From Phycisphaeraceae bacterium (lineage in GTDB: Bacteria; Planctomycetota; Phycisphaerae; Phycisphaerales; Zrk34): a stretch of 22,087 bases of DNA. The notes under the pieces were generated by a model. It saw only the letters and a program-made list of their open reading frames with translations, searched no databases and had not been told where the DNA came from. Positions 1 through 7,676 of this stretch are shown here, piece after piece (position 1 is the first letter of the stretch; every line of letters starts with the position of its first letter). Location: positions 1 to 22,087 of the forward strand of contig JANQJT010000095.1 of assembly GCA_028281485.1 (NCBI GenBank), given 5' to 3'. The translations under genes were made by a program, and so were the position numbers.

Positions 1-228
1 TTCACCCCAGCCGGGGTCTTCTTCGGTCGCGTTGGTTTCGTCAGACGGATCGGCCGCGTCGTCGTCCGGCGTCGGCTGGGGCGTGGTGGGCGTCTGATCG
101 ACCGTGGATGATTCCGACGGGGCTTCGTCCTGCGCCAGCGCCAGAGCGCCGAGCGTGCCCAGCAGGGCTGTGCAGATCGCCAACAAACAGAATAGACCGA
201 TGTGCTTCCGTGCCGCGAGGTTTCGCAT
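1..228 (-). CDS. secreted acidic protein, N-terminal 76 residues only (C-terminus outside window)
   Basis: The ATG is at 228-226 and the frame stays open to the window edge, so only the N-terminus is visible. The first ~33 residues form a Sec signal peptide: MRNLAARKH, then a hydrophobic core rich in Leu and Ala, then the likely cleavage site ALA-QD. The rest is a low-complexity acidic linker rich in Ser, Thr, Pro, Asp and Glu, ending in PGWGE. Such linkers often precede a folded or surface-attached domain, which lies outside the window. It is co-directional with the lipoprotein gene upstream, with a 65-bp gap, and may close the same transcription unit. No strong Shine-Dalgarno is visible; GGGGCC lies about 8 nt before the start. 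The function is unknown. Confidence 0.72.
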   Translation of the reverse strand, partial: MRNLAARKHIGLFCLLAICTALLGTLGALALAQDEAPSESSTVDQTPTTPQPTPDDDAADPSDETNATEEDPGWGE

Positions 229-293
229 CGCGCTTGGCCCCTGTGTTGTGTTGAATCACGCGACGCATACGGACCCGACCGGTCGCGACGCGA

Positions 294-941
294 TTAACCG
301 CCGAATGGTTCTGTCGAGCTGGGCGCTTCCCACACCACGCGGGAGTAGCCGAGCTTTTCATTCACGCGCTGCTGAATCTTGTGACGCAGCTCGCGCATCT
401 GTTGTTGATCGAGGCGAGCGGAGAACGTGCCCTCGGCGACGATGGGCTCGCTGGCGTCGACATCGACACCGGAGCTGGCGTCCATCATGCGCAGCGTGGC
501 GTTTTCCAGCAGGACCGAGAGGTTGCCCTCACCCATGGTGCCGCGTGGGCTCATCAGCCCCCCACCGCCGTAGATCGTCACGTCGTCGCCGGTGAAGGTG
601 ATGTAACGCACCGCGGCGTTGGTGGCGCTGGGATCGAAAGGCGTGCGGCCCGCGGCGCTCTTCCAGAACATGCGGATGTGCATCACGCGCGTTGCCGCGT
701 CGGCCGGCCCGTCCACCAGCAGCAACTCGGCGTTCTGCAGGTCCGTGGCGGTGTAGACCGCCGTGTCGAACCGGCCCGCCTCGGGGATCTCGTTCTCACC
801 GACCGCCGTCCGCACCGTCAGCGGCCCGTAGATCGGGTTCAACCGCACCGCGCCGACAAACGGCACGGACTGCACATCGAGGTATTCACAACCCGTCGCC
901 CCCGTCAACAGCACCGCCATGAACACCAGCCACCGCGTCAT
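294..941 (-). CDS. predicted lipoprotein of unknown function
   Basis: The product has 215 residues. It begins with a short lipoprotein-type signal (MTRW, hydrophobic VFMAVLL, then TGATGC with the candidate lipidated Cys18), so export and membrane anchoring are inferred. The lipobox is imperfect, with Ala rather than Leu at -3. The body looks beta-rich, with a Gly-rich turn (YGGGG) near the middle, and ends with a short amphipathic helix containing RHKIQQRVNEKLG. I do not recognise a family. The ATG overlaps the TGA of the upstream amidohydrolase gene by 4 nt (938-941), which indicates translational coupling and a shared operon. The pair sits downstream of two surface-glycan assembly genes, so a cell-envelope role is plausible but unproven. 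Confidence 0.82.
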   Translation of the reverse strand: MTRWLVFMAVLLTGATGCEYLDVQSVPFVGAVRLNPIYGPLTVRTAVGENEIPEAGRFDTAVYTATDLQNAELLLVDGPADAATRVMHIRMFWKSAAGRTPFDPSATNAAVRYITFTGDDVTIYGGGGLMSPRGTMGEGNLSVLLENATLRMMDASSGVDVDASEPIVAEGTFSARLDQQQMRELRHKIQQRVNEKLGYSRVVWEAPSSTEPFGG

Positions 942-1861
942 ACCGCACCGTCCTTGATCAGGGCCGTGCCCTGCGGCTCAGGCGTCTGCACCGGTGTCAC
1001 CCGCTTGGGCGCGGAGCCGAGCGTGATGCCCAGCGCCGACAGCGCGTCACGCTCGACGATCGTGCGCAGCTTCTCACGCGGCACGCTGGGCATGCCCGTG
1101 CCCTGGAAGACGCTGTTGATCGAGTACACCGTTTCGATGGCCTCGGTGGGTGTGAGGTAGGGGAAGTCGCTGCCGAACAGCAACTTCTCACAGACGCCGA
1201 GCTGGTGGGCCGACTGGAGCATCTGGTACAGGTGCAGGGGCCTGCCGATGACGTCGCTGATCTCGGCGTACACGTTGGGGTGCTTGCCGATGAGTGTGAG
1301 GGTCTGGTCGATCCAGGGGTACCCGCAGTGCGCGATGACCAGCTTGAGGTCGGGGAACTCGCGGGCGATGTCGTCGTAGAGGAACGGCTGGGCGTAGGCC
1401 ATGTGGCTGTCGACGGTGTGGTGCGTGCCCTGGTGGAGCAGCACGGGCAGGCCCAGCTCCTCGGCCACGGCGTACACCTTCATGGCGCGCGTGTCGGACG
1501 GGTGGAAACCCTGGCTGGCGGGGCTGATCGTCAGGCCGGCCAGGCCCATGTCGGGAAGCTCGCGCAGCTGTTTGACGCAGCCGGTCTCCGTCGGATCGAT
1601 CCCACCGAAACCGACCACGCGGTCGGGGCGATTGCGGACGTACTCGGCGAGGAACGTGTTGGGCACGTCCGCCCCGAGTGCCACCGCACGGAAACCGAGC
1701 ACGACGGACGCGTCGACCGGGGCCATGGCGGCCTCGTGGGCTTGCGGGCTGGCGTCGAGCATCGCGAACGCGCCCGCAAACCGGCGGCGCATCTGCGCCA
1801 CGATGGGTTCACCGAGCTGTTCGGGGCTCTGCCAGAGATGGGTGTGCAGGTCGACGATCAT
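938..1861 (-). CDS. amidohydrolase family protein (amidohydrolase_2, metal-dependent TIM barrel)
   Basis: The 307-residue product has the ligand pattern of the amidohydrolase_2 (ACMSD-like) family. HxH sits at the end of strand 1 (DLHTH, His6 and His8), a third His at 143 (LLHQG), a fourth at 178 (IAHCG), and the metal Asp232 in FGSDFP. Members hydrolyse or decarboxylate small carboxylic or amide substrates; the substrate here cannot be read from sequence. I chose the ATG at 1861 over an in-frame TTG at 1867 because it places DLHTH at the usual distance from the N-terminus. A -10-like GATAGT/TACGAT lies 5-8 nt before this ATG. The gene follows the Wzy-like gene by 32 bp and overlaps the lipoprotein gene by 4 nt. 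The last ~20 residues are an unstructured tail. Confidence 0.88.
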   Translation of the reverse strand: MIVDLHTHLWQSPEQLGEPIVAQMRRRFAGAFAMLDASPQAHEAAMAPVDASVVLGFRAVALGADVPNTFLAEYVRNRPDRVVGFGGIDPTETGCVKQLRELPDMGLAGLTISPASQGFHPSDTRAMKVYAVAEELGLPVLLHQGTHHTVDSHMAYAQPFLYDDIAREFPDLKLVIAHCGYPWIDQTLTLIGKHPNVYAEISDVIGRPLHLYQMLQSAHQLGVCEKLLFGSDFPYLTPTEAIETVYSINSVFQGTGMPSVPREKLRTIVERDALSALGITLGSAPKRVTPVQTPEPQGTALIKDGAV

Positions 1862-1893
1862 GCCCAACTATCGTAACCGAACCCCCCCCGGCT

Positions 1894-4050
1894 TCAAGGG
1901 TTGTTGTCGTTTTCTGCCGCCGCGATGCGCCGCTCGGCCCGTCGGCGATCTTCGTCGACCATCTGCGAATCCGGATCGAGATAGTAGTTATCGCTGATCT
2001 CGATCGCCCGCCGGTACCACGCCGCCGCCCGATCGGTCATCCCCATGTCCCAGGCCGCGTCCGCCATGAGCAGGTGGTTGTCGATGCTGTAGGGGGTGCG
2101 TTCGGCCAAGTCCTCACAACCGGACAGAATGGATTGTTCAAGTTGCTTGAGCACCGATTGTGACTGGGTATCGGGATGCGGATGGGTCTTCAGCCAGTGG
2201 TGGAACTGTTGCGCAGTGAAGATGAAACGATGCAGCTTCTGTGATCGCACCTGCTCGTGGTAGGTCGGACGCAGATCATTTACATCATCCAAAAGCATGA
2301 CGAGCGTGTCGTAGTCCGCACGACCAACGGCGGTGTGGCCCGATTCGATCAACGATCGTTCATCGACCTGACGCGGCGACCATTCTTCCGGCGCGGTATC
2401 GAATCGGTTGATTTCAATGACAGCGGCACTGGCTAGACACGTGAGCAAGACCAGACTGACCCCCATTGCCTTGGGCCATCGCTTGCTTAAACCTTGGGGT
2501 CGGGTGCCGCACCCCGCGGCGCCGAGCAGCACACACATCAGCGGCGCCGCCATGGGGTTGGTCAGATTCATCTCGATCTGGCCGTGCACCATCACCATCA
2601 CAGCCGCGGCGAACAGGCCAGTCCGCATCCATCGATCATCAAGGCGGAGTGTGGTCAATCGGATAATCAGCAGAACCATAACAACGACGCCGATCGCGGG
2701 CATGATGCCCGCAAGCAAAGCCAGCGCCGCCTGCTCGCCCGCAGACTGTGCCTGAGGCAGCAGCGCCCTTAGTTGCACACCAAAGGGTGCCGCGAAGATC
2801 AACAGCGAAACGATGATCGCGCACGCTGCGTGCCAGTGTCGTGGAACCGGTTGTTCATCATCCTGTCTTTCATCGCTAGCGACTGCGCTCATACCACGCC
2901 ACAGCCAGGCAAGCAGCATCACACCGCCGAGTAAACCGACGATACCGAGAGACGCGATCCACATCGCAAACACGTTGTGCGGATCGGACACGTCTTCGGG
3001 CGCCAGAGGATTCTTGAATCGCAGGTACGCCTCACCGAAGTCGCCTATGCCAGAGATCGGCGCCTCGGCAATCATCCGCATCGACCCTTCGATGTAGTAC
3101 GTGCGAAACAGCAGCGATCGTTCGCCGGTGTGATCTTCGGGCGGGCCCACAGCGAACCGTACAGCCAGCACACCTAACACGAGCGCCACCAAGCCGAACG
3201 CCATCGCACGCCACAACCCAACACCCGATCGATTTCGTGTGATCCACCACGCTATGACTGTAGACACACCCACCAACATCAGCGCCACTACCGCTCCCTT
3301 CGAGTGCGTCATGCCCAACGACACCAAGCCGATCACACACACGATCGCCAAAACCGCTTTGACCACCGCGCTCGAAGACGATCGCCAGACCGCAACACCC
3401 GCACCCAGCGTCGTAAGCAACAGAACGCCGAGAACGGAACCGAACACGTTGGACAAACCAAACGATCCCGTCGCTTCGCGCTGATACAAGCGTGTCTCGT
3501 ACTTGGTCTGCCCGACCGAGCCCGGCTCGATGCCCATCTGCTCTAAAAGCGCCTCGCGATTCGTCTCGTAGTGCTCGACCGTGCGTGCGTGCTCAAAGAC
3601 GTACTGATTGATCGCCTGGAGGGACAGCGTAAACAGAAGCCCCACCAACACACCCACCAGCATGATTCGACGGCGCGGCGAGTCCGTCGAATACATCACC
3701 GTCACACCGAGCGCCAGCGCCGCCCACCACGAACCGATCAGCGCGGTGTCATAGCCCAAGTGTTCGATGGACCTCATCCCGATAAACGGTATCACCAGCA
3801 TCAAAACAGCCACCGCACCGAAACAAGACCGACGCTGACTCAGTCGATAAGCCGACGCACCGATCAACGGGACGATCGAGAGGCTGTTAAAAACAATCAA
3901 ACCTTCCGGCCCAACCTCCATGCCGGTCGCACCGGGCCCGAGCGGTTCGATCTGAAAACGCACCAGGCACCGCGCCGCCGCCAGCGCCAGCGCGCCGATC
4001 AGCGCCGCGTCAGCCAGCCACTCCCACCGGTTGTGTGCACGCTCGCTCAC
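1894..4050 (-). CDS. O-antigen ligase/polymerase family membrane protein (Wzy_C) with C-terminal helical extension
   Basis: This 718-residue polytopic membrane protein has about a dozen hydrophobic segments. Family marks are the ATGSFGLSN loop (residues ~193-201), a large periplasmic loop with R316, Y319 and the S-x-RMI-x-xAP-x-xG-x-GDF pattern (~323-338), and DPHN at 357-360, typical of Wzy_C/WaaL. Such proteins join undecaprenyl-linked glycan units to a growing chain, to lipid A or to protein. From ~545 the membrane part ends. A soluble ~170-residue tail follows with one TPR-like helix pair (~655-690), ending in charged RRRAERR. The start is GTG, overlapping the TGA of the glycosyl-1-phosphate transferase gene by 4 nt. 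The gene looks somewhat AT-richer than its neighbours. Whether it acts as polymerase or ligase is not resolved. Confidence 0.86.
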   Translation of the reverse strand: MSERAHNRWEWLADAALIGALALAAARCLVRFQIEPLGPGATGMEVGPEGLIVFNSLSIVPLIGASAYRLSQRRSCFGAVAVLMLVIPFIGMRSIEHLGYDTALIGSWWAALALGVTVMYSTDSPRRRIMLVGVLVGLLFTLSLQAINQYVFEHARTVEHYETNREALLEQMGIEPGSVGQTKYETRLYQREATGSFGLSNVFGSVLGVLLLTTLGAGVAVWRSSSSAVVKAVLAIVCVIGLVSLGMTHSKGAVVALMLVGVSTVIAWWITRNRSGVGLWRAMAFGLVALVLGVLAVRFAVGPPEDHTGERSLLFRTYYIEGSMRMIAEAPISGIGDFGEAYLRFKNPLAPEDVSDPHNVFAMWIASLGIVGLLGGVMLLAWLWRGMSAVASDERQDDEQPVPRHWHAACAIIVSLLIFAAPFGVQLRALLPQAQSAGEQAALALLAGIMPAIGVVVMVLLIIRLTTLRLDDRWMRTGLFAAAVMVMVHGQIEMNLTNPMAAPLMCVLLGAAGCGTRPQGLSKRWPKAMGVSLVLLTCLASAAVIEINRFDTAPEEWSPRQVDERSLIESGHTAVGRADYDTLVMLLDDVNDLRPTYHEQVRSQKLHRFIFTAQQFHHWLKTHPHPDTQSQSVLKQLEQSILSGCEDLAERTPYSIDNHLLMADAAWDMGMTDRAAAWYRRAIEISDNYYLDPDSQMVDEDRRRAERRIAAAENDNNP

Positions 4051-5150
4051 GCGTCACCGTTCCCGTTGCCCGCCCGCTCCAGCAGCGCTAACACCAAGAG
4101 GATCGCGCCGGTCTGCGCGATCACCAGCGCCCCCGCCCAGCCGGGCACGCGCCCCAACAACACGCCGCCGACGCCCGTCGCCAGCGTGCAGGCGTAGATC
4201 GCTTCCACCGCGGCCCGCTCGGAAAGACCTCGCTTCACCAGGCGATGAGAAAAATGTCGTCGGTCTCCCTTGAACGGGCTGATGCCCTTTCGCAGGCGGA
4301 TGATCGTCACGCTGGTCAGGTCGTACAGCGGGATCGCCATGACCACCAGCGGCGTGAACACCGCCCACCAGGCCGACCCGCTGACCCGGCCCGGCTCGAT
4401 GTGCACGTAGGTCAGACGCAGCGCACAAAACGCCAGCAGGAACCCGATGACCAGCGACCCGCCGTCACCCATGAAGATGCTGGCCGGCGGGAAGTTGAAC
4501 GCGAGAAAGCCCAGCAGCGCGCCGATCAGCAGCGCCAGCGCCCCCGCCACGAACCACTGCGCCCCCATCAGCGCGATCACCAGCATGATCGACGCGACGA
4601 TCACGGCCACGCCGGCCGACAGCCCGTCCATGTTGTCTAAAAAATTGAACGCGTTGGTGATCACGACTAACCAGAGCACCGCCAGCACCACGCCCACGAT
4701 CGGCCCAAGCATCTCGAGCGCGCGCAGATCAAACGCCAACGCCAACACCAAGGCCGCGACGGCCTGCACCAGTAGCTTGCCCATCGGGTCCAGACCCTTG
4801 CGGTCGTCGACCACACCCATCACGTGCAGCGCAAACAGCGAGCCGATCAACGCCCCCACCAGCCCCGTGCGACTCTTGAGGTACGCCAGGTGTTCGACCG
4901 ACTGCGGCAACAGAGATTCCCAGGTCTTCTCGGGCAGCAGCCACACCGCCGCCAAGCCGGCCAGCATCGGCGCCATGATGGCCCAAAAGATCGCGATGCC
5001 GCCGGTGACGGGCATCGGTCGTGCGTGCAGCTTGCGATCACCGGGCTCGTCGAGCTGCCCCACCCGGTGGGCGGCGGACCGACACAGCCACGTCAGCGGC
5101 AGACCGATCGCCAGCGCCAGGGGAATCAGCAAGAGGCATGCGATGACCAT
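4047..5150 (-). CDS. polyprenyl-phosphate N-acetylhexosamine-1-phosphate transferase (WecA/MraY family)
   Basis: The 367-residue integral membrane enzyme carries the full set of glycosyltransferase-4 (MraY/WecA) motifs. They are the N-terminal DRKLHARPMPVTGG loop (38-51), the Mg-binding Asp pair D115-D116 in VVDDRKG, NAFNFLDNMDG (166-176), FMGDGGS (226-232), and the WecA-type cytoplasmic loop GDRRHFSHRL (295-304). It should transfer an N-acetylhexosamine-1-phosphate from a UDP-sugar to undecaprenyl phosphate, the first membrane step of surface polysaccharide assembly. The His-rich loop argues for WecA/TagO-type rather than MraY, and no peptidoglycan genes lie nearby. It heads the minus-strand run and overlaps the Wzy-like gene, so initiation and polymerisation/ligation are encoded together. 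No strong Shine-Dalgarno precedes the ATG at 5150. Confidence 0.92.
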   Translation of the reverse strand: MVIACLLLIPLALAIGLPLTWLCRSAAHRVGQLDEPGDRKLHARPMPVTGGIAIFWAIMAPMLAGLAAVWLLPEKTWESLLPQSVEHLAYLKSRTGLVGALIGSLFALHVMGVVDDRKGLDPMGKLLVQAVAALVLALAFDLRALEMLGPIVGVVLAVLWLVVITNAFNFLDNMDGLSAGVAVIVASIMLVIALMGAQWFVAGALALLIGALLGFLAFNFPPASIFMGDGGSLVIGFLLAFCALRLTYVHIEPGRVSGSAWWAVFTPLVVMAIPLYDLTSVTIIRLRKGISPFKGDRRHFSHRLVKRGLSERAAVEAIYACTLATGVGGVLLGRVPGWAGALVIAQTGAILLVLALLERAGNGNGDA

Positions 5151-5226
5151 AAGCCGTATTGAACCGCCAAACCGGTCCGGAGGAAAGCGAGGGAGGGTGT
5201 TGATACGTCGGCCGTCGCCGCGCGGT

Positions 5227-5517
5227 TCAGGCCTCGATATCCATCGCCAGAAGCTTCGCGTCCCGCTTGAGCGGATCGGCCACGGCCACGTGGGCCGGGT
5301 GCGTGGCGTAGGTCTCCAGCGCCGCGCGGTCGGTCAGCGTGACCAGCAGGCCGTGCGTGCAGCCCTCGGCACGGTCGGTGAAGTTCTCCCCCACCGCGAT
5401 GTCGACGATGCCGGGCACGATCGCCTTGAGACCGCGAAGATGCTCACAGTGCTCGGCGATCTGCTCGTCGCTGACTCCGTCGTGAAACTTCATCCACACC
5501 ATGTGTTGCACGGCCAT
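5227..5517 (-). CDS. Dabb domain protein (stress-responsive alpha/beta barrel)
   Basis: The 96-residue protein matches the Dabb fold: an N-terminal strand VQHMVWMKF, a long helix around EQIAEHCEHLRGL, the segment IVDIAVGENF, a strand GLLVTLTD, and the conserved YATHPAHVAVADPL near the end. Dabb proteins are small dimeric barrels; some act as cyclases or monooxygenases, most have no assigned role. I chose the ATG at 5517 over an upstream in-frame ATG (5535) because GGGAG sits about 6 nt before it and the family begins at this point. It is transcribed divergently from the nucleoside phosphorylase gene, and two inverted repeats lie between the two starts. The function is unknown. Confidence 0.85.
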   Translation of the reverse strand: MAVQHMVWMKFHDGVSDEQIAEHCEHLRGLKAIVPGIVDIAVGENFTDRAEGCTHGLLVTLTDRAALETYATHPAHVAVADPLKRDAKLLAMDIEA

Positions 5518-5550
5518 GACATCTCCCATCGGCAAACATTAATCGACAAG

Positions 5551-5570
5551 CGGTCACACACGCGTGACCG
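5551..5570. promoter_or_regulatory. inverted repeat CGGTCAC-N6-GTGACCG, candidate operator
   Basis: Perfect 7-bp arms (5551-5557 and 5564-5570) flank a 6-bp centre in the short divergent space between the Dabb and phosphorylase genes. The size and symmetry suit a dimeric helix-turn-helix regulator acting on one or both promoters. No regulator gene is adjacent, so the binding protein is unknown. Confidence 0.5.
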
Positions 5571-5587
5571 ATGTGGTATATGGTTAA

Positions 5588-5605
5588 ACAAACCCATCGG
5601 TTTGT
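5588..5605. promoter_or_regulatory. inverted repeat ACAAACC-CATC-GGTTTGT before the phosphorylase start
   Basis: Perfect 7-bp arms (5588-5594 and 5599-5605) with a 4-nt loop end 7 nt before the chosen ATG at 5613. As RNA it would be a hairpin able to mask initiation; as DNA it could be an operator. It has no T-tract, so it is unlikely to be a terminator. Confidence 0.45.
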
Positions 5606-5612
5606 CGAATCC

Positions 5613-6335
5613 ATGTCAGACGCACCCATCCTCATCCTCACGGCCATCCGCCTCGAAGCCCAACCGCTGGCCGAGCGGCTCGGCCTGACCGCCGAACCCC
5701 GCGAGCCGGGCGAACCCGAGTGTTACACGGGACAAACGCCGTTCGGCCCGTGCGTGCTGGGTGTGTCGTGCATGGGGCCGCGCAACGCGTCGAGCGCCGC
5801 GGCAACGCTGATCGATCGACACAACCCACAGCTGGTCGTGATCGCGGGGCTGGCGGGTGCGCTCAGCGCGGCGCTGCAGATCGGCGACCTGGTCATCCCT
5901 GAGCGCATCATCGATTCGGTGACCGGTAAGGTGTACGAACGCGCCGCGTCGATCAAGAAGACCGGCCGATTGGTGACGATCGACCGCGTGGCGACGCGCC
6001 CGGCCGACAAACGCGACCTGCAAGACCGCTACGAGGCGGCCGCGGCCGACATGGAGTCCGCCGCCGTCGCACGCGTGTGTGAGACACACGACATCCCCTG
6101 GCTCTGCGTGCGCACGATCAGCGACACCGCCGATCAACGCCTGCCGTCCGGCATCGATCGCCTCGTCAAACCCGATGGCAGCGCGGACCTCGGCCGATCT
6201 ATCGGTTACGCGCTAACGCACCCCCACGACATCCCCGCACTGATCCGCCTCGGTCGCGACACAAGGCTGGCCACCGAGACGTTGGCCGACGCCCTGCCCG
6301 GTCTGATCTCGCAAGCCCTGGGTTCATCTACATAA
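5613..6335 (+). CDS. nucleoside phosphorylase / MTA-SAH nucleosidase superfamily protein
   Basis: The 240-residue protein has the PNP_UDP_1 fold marks. These are an N-terminal strand ILILTAIRLE, the Gly-rich segment VVIAGLAGAL followed by GDLVIPE (75-96), the nucleoside-binding ADMESAAV (M147, E148), and the active-site aspartate segment ISDTAD (D171 as the likely general acid). The family cleaves N-glycosidic bonds of nucleosides by phosphorolysis or hydrolysis. Related single-domain members include futalosine hydrolases and hopanoid-pathway phosphorylases; the substrate cannot be fixed here. I chose the ATG at 5613 because the conserved fold begins there; in-frame ATGs at 5571 and 5580 would add a non-conserved tail. 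No Shine-Dalgarno is visible, and a perfect hairpin (5588-5605) lies just upstream. It is divergent from the Dabb gene. Confidence 0.83.
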   Translation: MSDAPILILTAIRLEAQPLAERLGLTAEPREPGEPECYTGQTPFGPCVLGVSCMGPRNASSAAATLIDRHNPQLVVIAGLAGALSAALQIGDLVIPERIIDSVTGKVYERAASIKKTGRLVTIDRVATRPADKRDLQDRYEAAAADMESAAVARVCETHDIPWLCVRTISDTADQRLPSGIDRLVKPDGSADLGRSIGYALTHPHDIPALIRLGRDTRLATETLADALPGLISQALGSST

Positions 6336-6369
6336 GCTCGCCAAGCCGTTTTCCCCTCTTCCCCACCCT

Positions 6370-6396
6370 GCGAGTCCGCGACCGACTCGCTACAAT
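6370..6396 (+). promoter_or_regulatory. aroC promoter region: inverted repeat GCGAGTC-N7-GACTCGC followed by -10 TACAAT
   Basis: Perfect 7-bp arms (6370-6376 and 6384-6390) directly abut TACAAT (6391-6396), a good -10 box 8 nt before the aroC ATG. The repeat would occupy the -35/-10 spacer, where a bound dimer would block RNA polymerase. No good -35 hexamer is visible. It could instead be a weak terminator hairpin of the upstream gene, but it lacks a T-tract. Confidence 0.5.
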
Positions 6397-6404
6397 GCCC
6401 GCCT

Positions 6405-7583
6405 ATGTCGCAACTGACCTACAACACCGCCGGTGAGAGCCACGGCCGAGGGTGCCTCATCCTCGTCAACGGCATGCCCAAGGGCCTGGCCATCGATCAG
6501 GGCCTGATCAACCACGAGCTGCGCCGCCGCCAGGGCGGGTACGGCCGTGGGGGCCGAATGAAGATCGAGACCGACACGGTCGACTTCCTCACCGGCGTGC
6601 GACAGATGCACACGATCGGCGCCCCGATCACCATGGCCATCTGGAACAGCGACCACCGTCTCGACGACGCCGAGCGCACCCCCCCGCTGCATCGTCCCCG
6701 ACCCGGTCACGCGGACCTGGCCGGCTCGATCAAGTGGCTGACGACCGACTGTCGCGAGACGCTGGAGCGCGCCAGCGCCCGCGAGACGACCAGCCGTGTC
6801 GCCGCCGGCGCACTGGCCAAGTGCCTGCTAAAAGCGTTCGGCATCGAGGTGTTCGGCTTCGTCCGCCAGGTGGGTGCCGCACGCGGCGACTTCGAGGTGA
6901 CCGCCGACAACTGGCGCGACCTGATCGAGCCACGCGACAACAGCGACTGCTACTGCCCCGACCACGCCGCCGACGAGGCGATGAAGGCGTTCATCAACGA
7001 CCAGAAGATGGCCAAGGACACCGCCGGCGGCATCGTCGAGTGTCACGTGTTCGGCGCACCCGTCGGGCTTGGCACGTGTGTGAACTGGTACGAGAAGCTG
7101 GACGCGCGCATCGCGTACGGCGTGATGGGCATCCAGGCGTTCAAGGGCGTGGAGATCGGCATGGGCTTCGAGGTCGGCCAGCTGCCGGGCTCCCAGGTGC
7201 ACGACGAGATCTTCTTCGATGAGTCCCGGAAGGACACGCCGACGCTCGGATTCTCGCGCGGCAGCAACAACGCCGGCGGCCTCGAGGGCGGCATGACCAA
7301 CGGTCAGCCCATCGTCGTCCGCGGCGCGATGAAGCCGATCAGCACGCTCGGCAAACCCCTGCGCAGCATCGACCTGAACACCAAGGACGCGGCCGAGGCG
7401 GGGTGGGAACGGTCCGACATCTCCGCGATCAGCGCCGCGTCGGTCGTGATGGAAAACGTGGTCGCGTTTGAGGTGGCCGGCGCCCTGCTGAACAAGCTCG
7501 GCGGCGACTCGATGACCGAGTGCCTGGCCAACTACCACAACTTCCTCGACACCGCGCGACAGCTCCCCCTCGACGAGGTGTAG
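6405..7583 (+). CDS. aroC: chorismate synthase
   Basis: The enzyme converts 5-enolpyruvylshikimate-3-phosphate to chorismate using reduced FMN, the last common step of aromatic amino acid synthesis. The 392-residue product has all family signatures: GESHGRG near the N-terminus (His13), RRRQGGYGRGGRM for phosphate binding, RPRPGHADLAGSIKW, ERASARETTSRVAAGA, GFSRGSNNAGGLEGGMTNG, and the C-terminal RSDISAISAASVV-x-EN-x-VAFEVAGA. It is slightly longer than the E. coli enzyme, within family range. The ATG lies 8 nt after TACAAT and has no Shine-Dalgarno, suggesting a near-leaderless mRNA. No other shikimate gene is in the window. A flavin-reductase-like gene follows; chorismate synthase needs reduced FMN, but a functional link is speculation. 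Confidence 0.97.
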   Translation: MSQLTYNTAGESHGRGCLILVNGMPKGLAIDQGLINHELRRRQGGYGRGGRMKIETDTVDFLTGVRQMHTIGAPITMAIWNSDHRLDDAERTPPLHRPRPGHADLAGSIKWLTTDCRETLERASARETTSRVAAGALAKCLLKAFGIEVFGFVRQVGAARGDFEVTADNWRDLIEPRDNSDCYCPDHAADEAMKAFINDQKMAKDTAGGIVECHVFGAPVGLGTCVNWYEKLDARIAYGVMGIQAFKGVEIGMGFEVGQLPGSQVHDEIFFDESRKDTPTLGFSRGSNNAGGLEGGMTNGQPIVVRGAMKPISTLGKPLRSIDLNTKDAAEAGWERSDISAISAASVVMENVVAFEVAGALLNKLGGDSMTECLANYHNFLDTARQLPLDEV

Positions 7584-7625
7584 CGCACACGATTGTTGAT
7601 TCCGACGCCGCCGGGGGCCTACCGC

Positions 7626-7655
7626 TTTACATCGCCCGGTCGATGCAAGTATCCT
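7626..7655 (+). promoter_or_regulatory. sigma70-type promoter for the flavin-reductase-like gene
   Basis: TTTACA (7626-7631) and TATCCT (7650-7655) are separated by 18 bp. The predicted +1 near 7662 leaves a ~15-nt leader containing GGTGG before the ATG at 7677. Confidence 0.5.
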
Positions 7656-7676
7656 TTCGACCACAAAGGTGGAAGC

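Noticed and set aside
276..285. Perfect 10-bp palindrome CGACCGGTCG upstream of the secreted acidic protein
   Set aside because: Short and GC-only; such palindromes are frequent by chance in this base composition, and no promoter boxes align with it.
3571..4197. 208-codon plus-strand open frame opposite the Wzy-like gene
   Set aside because: Arg/His/Gln-rich composition typical of an antisense frame. The opposite strand encodes membrane helices and the DPHN motif.
5161..5228. GAACCGC and GCGGTTC pair between the WecA-like and Dabb genes
   Set aside because: The arms are 54 nt apart and only 7 bp long, and the second arm runs into the Dabb stop codon. There is no support for a functional hairpin.
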